Positions 34,665 through 43,421 are shown, counted from the stretch's first letter. The stretch is DNA of 56,380 nucleotides from an uncultured Ruminococcus sp. (GCA_900541495.1 UQKC01000009.1:1-56380), one strand, 5' to 3'. The notes: generated by a model not told the origin, from the sequence alone. Made by a program: numbers and translations.

Positions 34665-35513
34665 ATGGAATTGTGGTACAGCGAAATGCACACCAAGGAC
34701 GTTAAAATGTCCATAAGAATAGACAAGCAGCTTTGCAGCGAGCAGAGCGAATTTCAGCGCATCGATGTTTTTGAATCGCCCGAATTCGGCAGGTTCTTAA
34801 CGCTTGACGGAATTATGATGCTCACCGAAAAGGACGAGTTCATCTACCACGAAATGATAACTCACGTTCCTATGGCATCGAACCCCGACATAAAAAAAGT
34901 TCTCGTTATCGGCGCAGGCGACGGCGGCACTATCCGCGAGCTTACCCGATATGAGAGCATCGAACATATCGATATGGTCGAAATTGACGAGCGTGTTGTC
35001 GAAGTTTCAAAGCAGTATCTTCCGCAGACCGCCTGCAAGCTCAATGACCCGAGAGTTCACATTTTCTACGATGACGGACTTCGCTTCGTCCGCAGAAAGC
35101 ACAACGAATACGACCTTATAATCGTTGACAGCACCGACCCGTTCGGACCGGGGGAGGGACTTTTCACGAGCGAATTTTACGGCAACTGCTATGACGCTCT
35201 CACCGAGAACGGTATCCTCGTGAATCAGCACGAAAGCCCTTATTATCCCGACGACGCAAAGGCTATGCAGAGAGCGCATAAGCGTATCCGCGAGCTTTTC
35301 CCGATATGCGGAGTTTATCAGGCGCATATCCCGACCTACCCCTCGGGACACTGGCTCTTCGGCTTCGCTTCAAAGACGGTCAAGCCGCTTGAATTCAACG
35401 CTGACAAGTGGAACGCCCTCGGCATAAAGACGAAATACTACAACACCGAACTTCACAAAGGCTCATTCGCAATACCAAATTATGTAAAGGAGCTGCTTGA
35501 CAATGCAGTCTGA
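34665..35513 (+). CDS. speE: spermidine synthase
   Basis: Transfers the aminopropyl group of decarboxylated SAM to putrescine. 282 aa with the nucleotide-binding GAGDGG (83-88), the following VEIDERVV, and the catalytic DSTDPFGPGEGLF (155-167, D155 and D158). The N-terminal beta-strand domain is present, so the length is standard. AAAGGAG ribosome binding site ten bases before the ATG. Overlaps speB by 11 bases, indicating translational coupling. Confidence 0.97.
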   Translation: MELWYSEMHTKDVKMSIRIDKQLCSEQSEFQRIDVFESPEFGRFLTLDGIMMLTEKDEFIYHEMITHVPMASNPDIKKVLVIGAGDGGTIRELTRYESIEHIDMVEIDERVVEVSKQYLPQTACKLNDPRVHIFYDDGLRFVRRKHNEYDLIIVDSTDPFGPGEGLFTSEFYGNCYDALTENGILVNQHESPYYPDDAKAMQRAHKRIRELFPICGVYQAHIPTYPSGHWLFGFASKTVKPLEFNADKWNALGIKTKYYNTELHKGSFAIPNYVKELLDNAV

Positions 35514-36348
35514 AAGAAACGCTTTTATCGCTTGTGACGGCGAATATGACCGCTCGAAGATAGTCATTTTCGGCGCACCGTTCGACAGCACGACTTCCTA
35601 CCGCCCCGGCACACGCTTCGGCGCAAAGGCTATCCGTCAGGAAAGCTACGGTATCGAAACCTACTCGCCCTATCAGGACAAAGACCTCACCGACTACACA
35701 TACTATGACGCAGGCGACATCGAGCTTTGCATAGGCTCGTCCGACCTTGCGCTCAATCAGATAACGGAACTGACGAGAGAAATTCTCACCGACGGAAAAA
35801 TGCCGCTTATGCTCGGCGGTGAACACCTTGTGACCCTCGGCGCAGTAAGAGCCGTTAAGGAAAAGTATGACGACCTCTACATCGTCCAGTTTGACGCTCA
35901 CGCCGATCTTCGCGATGATTATCTCGGAGTGAAGAATTCCCATGCCTGCGTAATGCGCCGCTGCTACGAGCTTGTCGGCGAAAAGCACATCTATCAGCAC
36001 GGCATAAGAAGCGGCGAGCGCACCGAATTCGCTTTCGCCAAGGAGCATACGGTAATGAATCCGTTCAACCTTGACGGCATCGACAGTATGGTCGCAGATT
36101 TAAAGGGCAAAAATGTCTACCTTACAATAGATATGGACGTTCTCGATCCGTCCGAGTTCCCCGGAACGGGTACGCCCGAAGCAGGCGGCGCACGTTACAC
36201 CGAACTTTTGGCTGCGCTTATGAAAATGAAAGGTCTTAACATCGTCGGCGCAGATATGAACGAGCTTTCGCCGCCGTATGACCCGAGCGGCATCTCAACA
36301 GCACTCTGCTGCAAGCTCCTCCGTGAGCTTCTTCTGATGCTGTCATAA
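35503..36348 (+). CDS. speB: agmatinase
   Basis: Binuclear manganese ureohydrolase converting agmatine to putrescine and urea. 281 aa with ligands in GGEH (H108), DAHAD (D131, H133, D135) and TIDMDVLDPS (D210, D212). Its placement after speA and speE supports agmatinase rather than arginase. ATG at 35503 overlaps the end of speE; an in-frame TTG two codons earlier is an alternative, since AAAGGAG lies only four bases before it. A 10-bp hairpin (36380-36408) follows the stop. Confidence 0.94.
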   Translation: MQSERNAFIACDGEYDRSKIVIFGAPFDSTTSYRPGTRFGAKAIRQESYGIETYSPYQDKDLTDYTYYDAGDIELCIGSSDLALNQITELTREILTDGKMPLMLGGEHLVTLGAVRAVKEKYDDLYIVQFDAHADLRDDYLGVKNSHACVMRRCYELVGEKHIYQHGIRSGERTEFAFAKEHTVMNPFNLDGIDSMVADLKGKNVYLTIDMDVLDPSEFPGTGTPEAGGARYTELLAALMKMKGLNIVGADMNELSPPYDPSGISTALCCKLLRELLLMLS

Positions 36349-36379
36349 TGATCGCTGGTTCCGGCGTTCTTTTATTTCG

Positions 36380-36410
36380 GCATAAAACGCCCGAATAACG
36401 TTTTATGCTT
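36380..36410 (+). terminator. weak terminator-like hairpin
   Basis: GCATAAAACG (36380-36389) and CGTTTTATGC (36399-36408) with a nine-base loop, followed by TTGGTTTTGG. The T tract is imperfect, so it may only partly separate speB from the ClC gene. Confidence 0.4.
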
Positions 36411-36425
36411 GGTTTTGGAGTTTTT

Positions 36426-37718
36426 ATGGAAGAAAAAATTGAAAATACCGAAAAGCTGACCCTTATTGAAAGGATAAAGGGTAACAGCTATGGGCGAATT
36501 TCGCTCTCATTCGCAAAATGGTTCATTCCGTCTATTATCGTCGGACTTGCAGTGGGCGTTGTCGGCGCGGTTTTCGGAAAAGCGCTCAGTTTCGCGACAA
36601 CGTTTCGCACGGGACACCCTTTTATGGTGCTTCTCCTGCCGATAGCAGGTCTGCTGCTTGTTTTCGTCTACAATATCACGAAAATGTCCGATGATAAAGG
36701 CACAAACACGATAATCCTCGCCGCAAGAGCGGAGTCGGAGGTAAAATTCCGTCAAGCACCGCTCATTTTCATAGCAACGTTCATCACGCACCTCTTCGGA
36801 GGCTCGGCAGGACGTGAGGGAGCGGCTCTTCAAATCGGCGGAGCGCTCGTTTCGCCGCTGAAAAAGCTCTTCAAAATGGACGAGCGTGACGGCTCGATAC
36901 TGATAATGTGCGGTATGAGCGCAGGCTTTGCGGCTCTGTTCGGAACGCCCGTTGCTTCGGCGGTTTTTGCGGTCGAAGTCACTATCGTTGCGGCAGCGCA
37001 GTATTCCGCACTCGTTCCGTGTATGATATCGGGCGTAACCTCGGCAATGACCGCAAAGGCACTCGGTGCGGAAGCGGAAAGCTTCATCGTCAGCGGAGTT
37101 CCGACTCTTTCTGCGGAAAATGCGGTGAAGATGCTCCTCGTTATCGTCCTCGGTATGGCGTGTGCGGCGGTAAGCGTACTTTTTTGCAGCGTTATACATA
37201 AATCGGGCGAATTATATGCAAAATATATCAAGAACCCCTATTTCCGCATCGCAGCGGGTGGACTTATCGTTGCCGTTATGACCGTTCTCCTCGGAACTAC
37301 CGACTACAACGGCGCAGGTATGGACGTTATAAAGCGCGCATTCACGGGCGATGCCGACCCCATGGCATTCCTGCTGAAAATGCTCTTTACGGCGCTCACC
37401 CTCGGCTGCGGCTTCAAGGGCGGCGAGATTGTCCCGAGCTTTTTCGTAGGCGCAACATTCGGCTGCGTCTTCGGCGGACTTATCGGACTTGACCCGTCAT
37501 TCGGCGCAGCGGTCGGACTTATCGCAGTATTCTGCGGCGTTACGAACTGCCCATTCGCTTCAATAATTTTGAGCTGCGAGCTTTTCGGCATGAACGGACT
37601 GCCTTTCTACGCAGCCGCTATCGCGATAAGCTATATGCTCTCGGGCTACACGGGACTTTACAGCGCGCAGAAATTCCACCAGTCCAAGGCAAAGCCCGTA
37701 AAGCACCACAACAATTGA
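36426..37718 (+). CDS. ClC-family anion transporter, 430 aa
   Basis: Polytopic membrane protein with the ClC fold: about ten hydrophobic helices, the GREG motif in FGGSAGREGAALQIGG, and GGEIVPSFFVG in place of the usual GxFxP. The first selectivity motif GSGIP is replaced by KGTNTII. These departures resemble the fluoride-exporting branch of the family rather than the chloride/proton exchangers, but this is inference from memory of motifs. No fluoride riboswitch was seen in the 77-base leader. GGAG five bases before the ATG. Followed after 36 bases by the DtxR-like gene, probably same operon. Confidence 0.88.
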   Translation: MEEKIENTEKLTLIERIKGNSYGRISLSFAKWFIPSIIVGLAVGVVGAVFGKALSFATTFRTGHPFMVLLLPIAGLLLVFVYNITKMSDDKGTNTIILAARAESEVKFRQAPLIFIATFITHLFGGSAGREGAALQIGGALVSPLKKLFKMDERDGSILIMCGMSAGFAALFGTPVASAVFAVEVTIVAAAQYSALVPCMISGVTSAMTAKALGAEAESFIVSGVPTLSAENAVKMLLVIVLGMACAAVSVLFCSVIHKSGELYAKYIKNPYFRIAAGGLIVAVMTVLLGTTDYNGAGMDVIKRAFTGDADPMAFLLKMLFTALTLGCGFKGGEIVPSFFVGATFGCVFGGLIGLDPSFGAAVGLIAVFCGVTNCPFASIILSCELFGMNGLPFYAAAIAISYMLSGYTGLYSAQKFHQSKAKPVKHHNN

Positions 37719-37754
37719 TCTACGATCATCATTTAAAAAACTGGAGGTTTTTTA

Positions 37755-38126
37755 ATGGCAAGATTAAGACGGTCGGGGGAAGATTACCTCGAAACTATAC
37801 TTATTTTAAGCAAGAGAAACGACGTGCGTTCGGTCGATGTTGCCCGTGAAATGGAGCTTTCAAAGCCGAGCGTTTCAAGAGCGGTCGGACTGCTGAAAAG
37901 CGGCGGCTTCATCACCGTTGACAAGAATGGCTATATATCCCTCACCGAGGACGGCAAAAAGCAGGCGGAGCGCATCTATGAGCGCCATACCGTCCTTACC
38001 GAGTGGCTCGTCAGCATCGGTGTTGACGAGGGATCGGCAGCCGAAAACGCCTGCCGCCTTGAACACGATTTCAGCGACGAGGTCTTCGCCAAGCTCAAAG
38101 CCGACATCGAAAAAAGAAAAGCATAA
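37755..38126 (+). CDS. DtxR/MntR-family metal-dependent regulator, 123 aa
   Basis: N-terminal winged helix (5-70; SGEDYLETILIL, then the recognition helix SKPSVSRAVGLL) and a dimerisation domain holding the metal ligands, with no SH3-like third domain. Putative ligands are E9 or D10, E13, H78, C100, E103 and H104. Cys at position 100, where manganese-type MntR has Glu, resembles iron-type DtxR/IdeR, so iron sensing is more likely (inference). GGAGG ribosome binding site eight bases before ATG. Target genes are not evident; no transporter for iron or manganese is adjacent. Confidence 0.9.
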   Translation: MARLRRSGEDYLETILILSKRNDVRSVDVAREMELSKPSVSRAVGLLKSGGFITVDKNGYISLTEDGKKQAERIYERHTVLTEWLVSIGVDEGSAAENACRLEHDFSDEVFAKLKADIEKRKA

Positions 38127-38253
38127 TGCTGTTATTTTATGGGAAAACACCTGCTTTTCAACAGCCGTGAAAGCTGTTTGGGATAATGCGGAAGAAAACG
38201 TTCCCATTTACAAAATAATTCATATAATTCCAAAAAAAATTAATGTATCGGTA

Positions 38254-38282
38254 TTGACAAAACTTTAACAATGTGATATTAT
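38254..38282 (+). promoter_or_regulatory. adhE promoter with overlapping Rex-like operator
   Basis: TTGACA (38254-38259), 17-base spacer, TATTAT (38277-38282). The sequence TTGACAAAACTTTAACAA (38254-38271) fits the Rex consensus TTGTTAANNNNTTAACAA at 12 of 14 fixed positions and covers the -35 and spacer, as expected for repression at high NAD+/NADH. Confidence 0.75.
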
Positions 38283-38409
38283 ATTAATGGGTTGGGGAAA
38301 TAGTATCCGCTGGCCCTGAAGAAAATGCCCAAATTTTTAATTTAATATAGAGGAACGGCGTGAATCTTGCGCTTTTTCTCTAAAAATCAAATCGGGAGGA
38401 AATTTGAAA

Positions 38410-41049
38410 ATGGCAGACAAGAAAACTACCGCAGCTGCTGAAGCACCAAAGGTTGAAACCGCTGAAATGATCAACGGCCTTGTTGCTAACGCAAAGAAAG
38501 CTCTTGAAGAATTCATGAAGCTTGATCAGGCTCAGGTCGACAAGATCACAGAGGCTATGGCTCTTGCAGGTCTTTCCGCTCAGAGCGAACTCGCAAAGAT
38601 GGCTATCGAAGAAACAGGCAGAGGTATCTACGAGGATAAGGTTACAAAGAACATCTTCTCCACAGAGTACATCTGGCACTCCATCAAGCACGAAAAGACA
38701 GTCGGCATCATCGAAGACAACATCGATGAAAGCTACGTTGAGGTTGCTGAACCTCTCGGAATTGTCTGCGGTGTTACACCTACAACAAACCCGACTTCCA
38801 CAACAATGTTCAAGTCTATCATCTGTATGAAGACCAGAAACCCGATCATCTTCGGTTTCCACCCATCTGCACAGCAGTGCTCCAAGAGAGCTGCTGAGAT
38901 CGTTCGTGACGCTGCTATCAAGGCAGGCGCTCCCGAAAACTGCATTCAGTGGATCGAATATCCTTCCATCGAAGCAACAGGTCTTCTCATGAACCACCCT
39001 GACGTTGCAACTATCCTCGCAACAGGCGGCCCGGGAATGGTTAAGGCTGCTTATTCCGCAGGTAAGCCTGCACTCGGCGTTGGCCCCGGTAACACACCTT
39101 GCTATATCGAAAAGTCTGCAAACGTTAAGCAGGCTGTTAACGACCTCATTCTTTCCAAGTCCTTCGATAACGGTATGATCTGCGCATCTGAGCAGGCTGC
39201 TATCATCGACCAGGAAATCTATGATGAAGCTGTTGGCTTCATGAAGTATCACGGCTGCTATTTTGCAAAGCCTGAAGAAGTTCAGAAGATCCAGGATACA
39301 ATTATCGACACAGAAAAGATGGCTGTACGTCCTTGGGTTGTTGGTCAGTATCCTTGGCAGATCGCTGAAAAGGCAGGCATCACAATCCCTAAGGAAACAA
39401 AGGTACTCTGCGTTGAGATCGGCGGCACAGACGCTAACAAGTATCCTCTCGCACTCGAAAAGCTTTCTCCTGTACTCGCAGTTGTTAAGTCCGATACACA
39501 CGAGCACGCTTTCGAGCTTTGTAAGGAAATGCTCAAGCACGGTGCTGGTCATACAGCTGTTATCCACACATCTGATGATGAACTCGCTGACCTCTACGGC
39601 GAATCTATGAATGCAAGCCGTATCGTTGTTAACTCTCCTGCATCCTTCGGTGCTATCGGTGACGTTTACAACTCCATGGCTCCTTCCCTTACACTCGGCT
39701 GCGGTTCTTATGGTAAGAACTCCGTTTCCGAGAACGTTACAGCTAAGAACCTCATCAACGTTAAGAAGATCGCTAAGAGAAGACTTAATATGCAGTGGTT
39801 CAAGGTTCCTGAAAAGATCTACTTCGAACCGGGTTCTGTTCAGTACCTCGCTAAGATGCCTGAGATCCACAGAGTTATGATCGTAGCTGACCCCGGAATG
39901 GTTCAGTTCGGCTATGTTGACAGACTCACATATCAGCTCAATAAGAACGAAAATCATCCTGTTATCGAGATCTTCAGCGAAGTTGAGCCTGATCCTGACC
40001 TTACAACAGTTCGTAAGGGTACAGGCGTTATGAACTCCTTCCAGCCTGACTGCATCGTTGCTATCGGCGGCGGTTCTGCAATGGACGCTGCAAAGGCAAT
40101 GTGGCTCTTCTATGAGAACCCGGATGCAGACTTCATCGGCATGGCTCAGAAGTTCATGGATATCCGTAAGAGAGTTTACAAGTTCCCGAAGATGGGTAAG
40201 AAGGCTAAGCTTGTCTGCGTACCTACAACTTCCGGTACTGGTTCTGAAGTTACTTCTTTCGCAGTAATTTCCGATAAGTCCAAGAACATGAAGTATCCTC
40301 TCGCTGACTACGAGCTCACTCCTGATATCGCTATCGTTGACCCTGAGTTCGTTTACACAGTTCCTAAGGCTTCTACAGCATTCACAGGACTTGACGTTCT
40401 CACACACGCAATCGAAGCTTACGTTTCTGTTCTTGCAACAGACTATACAGACGCTCTCGCACTCCACGCTATCAAGCTCGTATTTGAGTATCTCCCTGAT
40501 TCTTACAAGACAGCTGATAAGCTTGCAAGAGAGAAGATGCACAATGCTTCTTGTATCGCAGGTATGGCATTCACAAATGCATTCCTCGGTGTAAACCACT
40601 CCCTCGCTCATAAGCTCGGCGGTGAGTTCCACATTCCTCACGGACTTGCAAATGCATACCTCCTCCCACACGTTATCGAATACAACGGTCAGCAGACACC
40701 TACAAAGTTCGCTGCATGGCCTAAGTACGATCACTATATCGCTCCTGAGCGTTATGCTGAGATTGCTAAGCTCATGGGCTTCGTTCCTCAGAACGCAACA
40801 GTTGAGCAGGGCGTAAAGGCACTTGCTGACGCTGTAAGAAAGCTCATGAAGGAAGTTAACATTCCTCTCTCAATTTCCGAAGCAGGCAAGACCGACAGCA
40901 GATCCTACATCGATCCTAAGGTATACGACAATGCAATTGAAATGCTCGCATACAAGGCATTCGATGACCAGTGCACAACTGCTAACCCAAGACTCCCAAG
41001 AATTGACGAGCTCAAGGAACTCCTCAGACTTGCATACTACGGTAAATAA
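38410..41049 (+). CDS. adhE: bifunctional aldehyde-alcohol dehydrogenase
   Basis: Reduces acetyl-CoA to acetaldehyde and then to ethanol, recycling NADH in fermentation. 879 aa: an N-terminal CoA-acylating aldehyde dehydrogenase (about 1-440; catalytic Cys258 in SFDNGMICASEQ, NAD-binding GVGPGN) and a C-terminal iron-dependent alcohol dehydrogenase (about 455-879; GGGSAMDAAKAMW, NHSLAHKLGGEFHIPHG with iron-binding histidines). Codon use is sharply biased towards a small set (GCT, ACA, AAG, GTT), unlike its neighbours, which points to very high expression. GGGAGG lies ten bases before the ATG. Own promoter with a Rex-like site and own terminator. Confidence 0.97.
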   Translation: MADKKTTAAAEAPKVETAEMINGLVANAKKALEEFMKLDQAQVDKITEAMALAGLSAQSELAKMAIEETGRGIYEDKVTKNIFSTEYIWHSIKHEKTVGIIEDNIDESYVEVAEPLGIVCGVTPTTNPTSTTMFKSIICMKTRNPIIFGFHPSAQQCSKRAAEIVRDAAIKAGAPENCIQWIEYPSIEATGLLMNHPDVATILATGGPGMVKAAYSAGKPALGVGPGNTPCYIEKSANVKQAVNDLILSKSFDNGMICASEQAAIIDQEIYDEAVGFMKYHGCYFAKPEEVQKIQDTIIDTEKMAVRPWVVGQYPWQIAEKAGITIPKETKVLCVEIGGTDANKYPLALEKLSPVLAVVKSDTHEHAFELCKEMLKHGAGHTAVIHTSDDELADLYGESMNASRIVVNSPASFGAIGDVYNSMAPSLTLGCGSYGKNSVSENVTAKNLINVKKIAKRRLNMQWFKVPEKIYFEPGSVQYLAKMPEIHRVMIVADPGMVQFGYVDRLTYQLNKNENHPVIEIFSEVEPDPDLTTVRKGTGVMNSFQPDCIVAIGGGSAMDAAKAMWLFYENPDADFIGMAQKFMDIRKRVYKFPKMGKKAKLVCVPTTSGTGSEVTSFAVISDKSKNMKYPLADYELTPDIAIVDPEFVYTVPKASTAFTGLDVLTHAIEAYVSVLATDYTDALALHAIKLVFEYLPDSYKTADKLAREKMHNASCIAGMAFTNAFLGVNHSLAHKLGGEFHIPHGLANAYLLPHVIEYNGQQTPTKFAAWPKYDHYIAPERYAEIAKLMGFVPQNATVEQGVKALADAVRKLMKEVNIPLSISEAGKTDSRSYIDPKVYDNAIEMLAYKAFDDQCTTANPRLPRIDELKELLRLAYYGK

Positions 41050-41091
41050 TTTACCGGTAAGTAATTTGTTAGCAGCATAAAAGCTAATATT

Positions 41092-41126
41092 GACCGCCTC
41101 CGTTGTGAAAACGGGGGCGGTTTTTG
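41092..41126 (+). terminator. rho-independent terminator of adhE
   Basis: ACCGCCTCCGTT and AACGGGGGCGGT form a 12-bp GC-rich stem with a five-base loop, then TTTTTG. Confidence 0.9.
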
Positions 41127-41183
41127 TATAATTTAAAATTTTTTTCTCATAATAATCCCGAATAAATTCTTTCGGAGGTCATT

Positions 41184-42215
41184 ATGGCTAAAAAAATTTC
41201 ACGGAATACTTTTATTATGGAATCCTCGCCGTCCATTCACAGCTATGCTTCGATCGTTGGAAAAATGGAATCGGAAGGGCCGCTCGGTTCTTACTTCGAT
41301 GAGTGCGTGGAGGACGGTTATCTCGGTCAGTCAACTTGGGAAAAGGGCGAAAGTGAGCTTGTGAAGCGCGCGCTTGCCCTCGCGATAAAAAAGGGCGGTC
41401 TGTCCACTCACGATATCGACTATATGTTTGCAGGCGACTTGCTTAACCAGTGCATTGGTTCAACTTACGGTCTGCGTGATTTTGAGATACCGCTTCTTGG
41501 TATCTACGGCGCTTGCTCCACAATGTCTGAGGGGCTCGTTCTGTCCTCGCTTATGACCGACAGCGGCATCGGTGGAAAGGTCGCGGCGGTAACTTCTTCA
41601 CACTTCTGCTCGGCAGAGCGCCAGTTCCGTTTTCCTCTTTCCTACGGCGGAGTGCGAACTCCTACAGCACAGTGGACCTGCACGGCTTCGGGCGCGGTAA
41701 TCGTTTCGGAAAAAGCGTCAGCACCGTTTATCCGCGCGGTCACTATCGGAAAGATCGTTGACCTCGGCGTGACAGATGCGAATAATATGGGCGCGGCAAT
41801 GGCTCCTGCGGCGGCGTATGTTATCAAGCAGTTCCTTGACGATACGGCAATGCAGCCGAGCGACTTTGACGCTATCATCACGGGCGACCTCGGACTTGTA
41901 GGCAGTGAGCTTTTGATCGAGCTTCTCCAAAACGAAAACATCGATATCAGCAAGCAGCATAAAGACTGCGGATTGATGATGTTCGACCGCGAAAATCAGG
42001 ACGTTCACGCAGGCGGTTCGGGCTGCGGCTGCTCAGCATCAGTGCTTTGCGGCTATTTCCTCGACAAGGTGAAAAACGGAACTTTGAAAAACATTCTCTT
42101 CTGCGCAACGGGCGCACTTATGTCAACGACCGCCTCGCAGCAGGGTGAAAGCATACCCTCGATATCCCACGCCGTCTTTATCTCACACGAATCGCGCTTC
42201 AAAGAAAACACTTGA
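41184..42215 (+). CDS. spoVAD: stage V sporulation protein AD
   Basis: Binds dipicolinic acid and helps its uptake into the forespore in endospore-formers; thiolase fold without thiolase activity. 343 aa, normal length, with the N-terminal NTFIMESSPSIHSYASIVGK, the conserved ACSTMSEGL around the former active-site Cys and SQQGESIPSISHAV near the end. ATG follows GGAGGT. Normally it sits between spoVAC and spoVAE, but here neither is present, so it is an orphan. A strong hairpin follows the stop. Confidence 0.93.
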   Translation: MAKKISRNTFIMESSPSIHSYASIVGKMESEGPLGSYFDECVEDGYLGQSTWEKGESELVKRALALAIKKGGLSTHDIDYMFAGDLLNQCIGSTYGLRDFEIPLLGIYGACSTMSEGLVLSSLMTDSGIGGKVAAVTSSHFCSAERQFRFPLSYGGVRTPTAQWTCTASGAVIVSEKASAPFIRAVTIGKIVDLGVTDANNMGAAMAPAAAYVIKQFLDDTAMQPSDFDAIITGDLGLVGSELLIELLQNENIDISKQHKDCGLMMFDRENQDVHAGGSGCGCSASVLCGYFLDKVKNGTLKNILFCATGALMSTTASQQGESIPSISHAVFISHESRFKENT

Positions 42216-42240
42216 AAAAAACGTCCTCCTATGTTATAAT
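42212..42240 (+). promoter_or_regulatory. sigma-A promoter overlapping the spoVAD stop codon
   Basis: TTGAAA (42212-42217), 17-base spacer, TATAAT (42235-42240). Transcription should begin near 42247, inside the first arm of the hairpin at 42243-42292. Confidence 0.65.
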
Positions 42241-42242
42241 AT

Positions 42243-42299
42243 TATAGGCAAAACCACACGGAAAGTTAAGGTTTCGCGCGGTTTTGCCTATATTTTTTC
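42243..42299 (+). terminator. terminator-like hairpin after spoVAD
   Basis: TATAGGCAAAACC (42243-42255) and GGTTTTGCCTATA (42280-42292) are perfect 13-base arms with a 24-base loop, followed by TTTTTT. It terminates spoVAD and may also attenuate transcripts from the overlapping promoter. Confidence 0.75.
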
Positions 42300-42317
42300 A
42301 TTTAAAAAGGTGATATT

Positions 42318-42677
42318 ATGACAAAGTCGGAAGTTATCGAGTATGCACTCACGCTTTCGGGTGCGGCGGCGGATTCGCCGTTTGAGAATGACAGTGAAAC
42401 GGTCGTGCTTCGCCACTCGGACAGCGGAAAATGGTTCGGACTGATAATGCAGCTCGGCGAAAAGCATATCGTCAACCTCAAATGTGAGCCGATGAACGCG
42501 GATTTTCTGCGCTCGGTGTATGAGGGCGTAACTCCCGCTTATCACATGAATAAAACTCACTGGAACTCGGTCATTTTAGGCTCGGACGTACCCGATGACG
42601 AAGTAAAGCGAATGATCGATGACAGCTTTTATCTTACAAAAAAGCAGATAAGGAGGAAGAAAAGTGACGGAAAATAA
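42318..42677 (+). CDS. MmcQ/YjbR-family protein, 119 aa
   Basis: Small protein of the MmcQ/YjbR fold (double-wing DNA-binding-like), with the family pattern LSGAAADSPFEN near residue 13, KWFGLIMQ, VNLKCEP and the C-terminal MNKTHWNSVILGSDVPDDEV. Function is unknown; DNA binding is suggested by structure of relatives only. AAAAGGTGAT ribosome binding site. Overlaps the next gene by 14 bases. Transcription from the overlapping promoter/hairpin upstream may be attenuated. Confidence 0.9.
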   Translation: MTKSEVIEYALTLSGAAADSPFENDSETVVLRHSDSGKWFGLIMQLGEKHIVNLKCEPMNADFLRSVYEGVTPAYHMNKTHWNSVILGSDVPDDEVKRMIDDSFYLTKKQIRRKKSDGK

Positions 42678-43035
42678 CTATTCGATAAAAATCCCCGAGT
42701 ATGAGTATTTTCAAATGGGCGGTCATTACAGCGGCTCAAAACGCGGAATGAATTTCGACGATTTTAATTTTCACATCGTGCCGAAAGACGAAATAAAAGT
42801 CGATGTCTGGTACGGCGTGAAATGCTATGACCTCTCGGAAATGGTCGACGGGAAAATTTTCGAGCAGAGCAATGACGGCTATCATCAAATGCTCGACTGG
42901 ATAGAGGAGCAGTATCAGATCTGGCTCAAAGATCACAAACTTCGCCCGTCGAAGCTCGGCTACTATTCAAAAGAAAAGGAACTCCCGAAATGGCTCACGG
43001 ACGAGTGGGAAAAGCAGGGGATCAAGAGAAATTAG
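42664..43035 (+). CDS. hypothetical protein, 123 aa, coupled to the YjbR gene
   Basis: Not recognised. A soluble, aromatic-rich protein (many Tyr and Trp) with a central WIEEQYQIWLKDHKL helix and no membrane segment. GTG start with AGGAGG eight bases upstream inside the YjbR gene, so translation is coupled. Co-occurrence with the YjbR protein suggests a shared but unknown role. Confidence 0.75.
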   Translation: MTENNYSIKIPEYEYFQMGGHYSGSKRGMNFDDFNFHIVPKDEIKVDVWYGVKCYDLSEMVDGKIFEQSNDGYHQMLDWIEEQYQIWLKDHKLRPSKLGYYSKEKELPKWLTDEWEKQGIKRN

Positions 43036-43421
43036 AAATTCGGAATGCGGAATTCGGAATTATTTTTGCTTTGCATATTTTCAGCGAAAACCTGATTTCC
43101 GTAGTACTTTTTGTAAACGCTAAAACTTTATGGTTCGTTTTTTCAATAACCCCTGAATTTTAAATGGTGTTTAGTATAAAATAAACGAACACCCCCGATT
43201 TTATCTGAGAATGATAAAATCAGGGGTGTTTTTATACGATAAAACATACAAAAATATGCACCGAAAATCGCTCCGCGATTCGGGACGGGGAAACCGTCCT
43301 CTACAGAGATTTTGCAATAATTGTGGTTTTTCAACGGTCGGATATAGAATATCCGACCCTACGATTTTACGGTAATTTTCGGAACAAAATAATTAAGCAT
43401 TGCGCATTACGAATTACGCAT
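43036..43421. repeat. nested palindromic spacer, copy 4
   Basis: Between convergent genes. Left outer arm ATTCGGAATGCGGAATTCGG; a fragment of the 102-bp palindrome (GGTGTTTAGTAT, 43166-43177); core hairpin 43188-43230; then GATTCGGGACGGGGAAACCG, GGTCGGATATAGAATATCCG and AATAATTAAGCATTGCGCAT at right. Same layout as copies 1 to 3. Confidence 0.7.
43188..43235. terminator. bidirectional terminator in spacer copy 4
   Basis: AACACCCCCGATTTTATC (43188-43205) and GATAAAATCAGGGGTGTT (43213-43230), 17 of 18 paired, seven-base loop, then TTTTT. Confidence 0.75.

Noticed and set aside
36349..36425. Possible fluoride riboswitch before the ClC gene
   Set aside because: Only 77 bases with a simple hairpin; the conserved riboswitch core was not seen.
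38380..40734. 784-codon open frame antisense to adhE
   Set aside because: It mirrors the strongly biased codon use of adhE, is Cys/Ser/Leu/Val-rich without domain logic, and has no ribosome binding site. adhE itself is certain.
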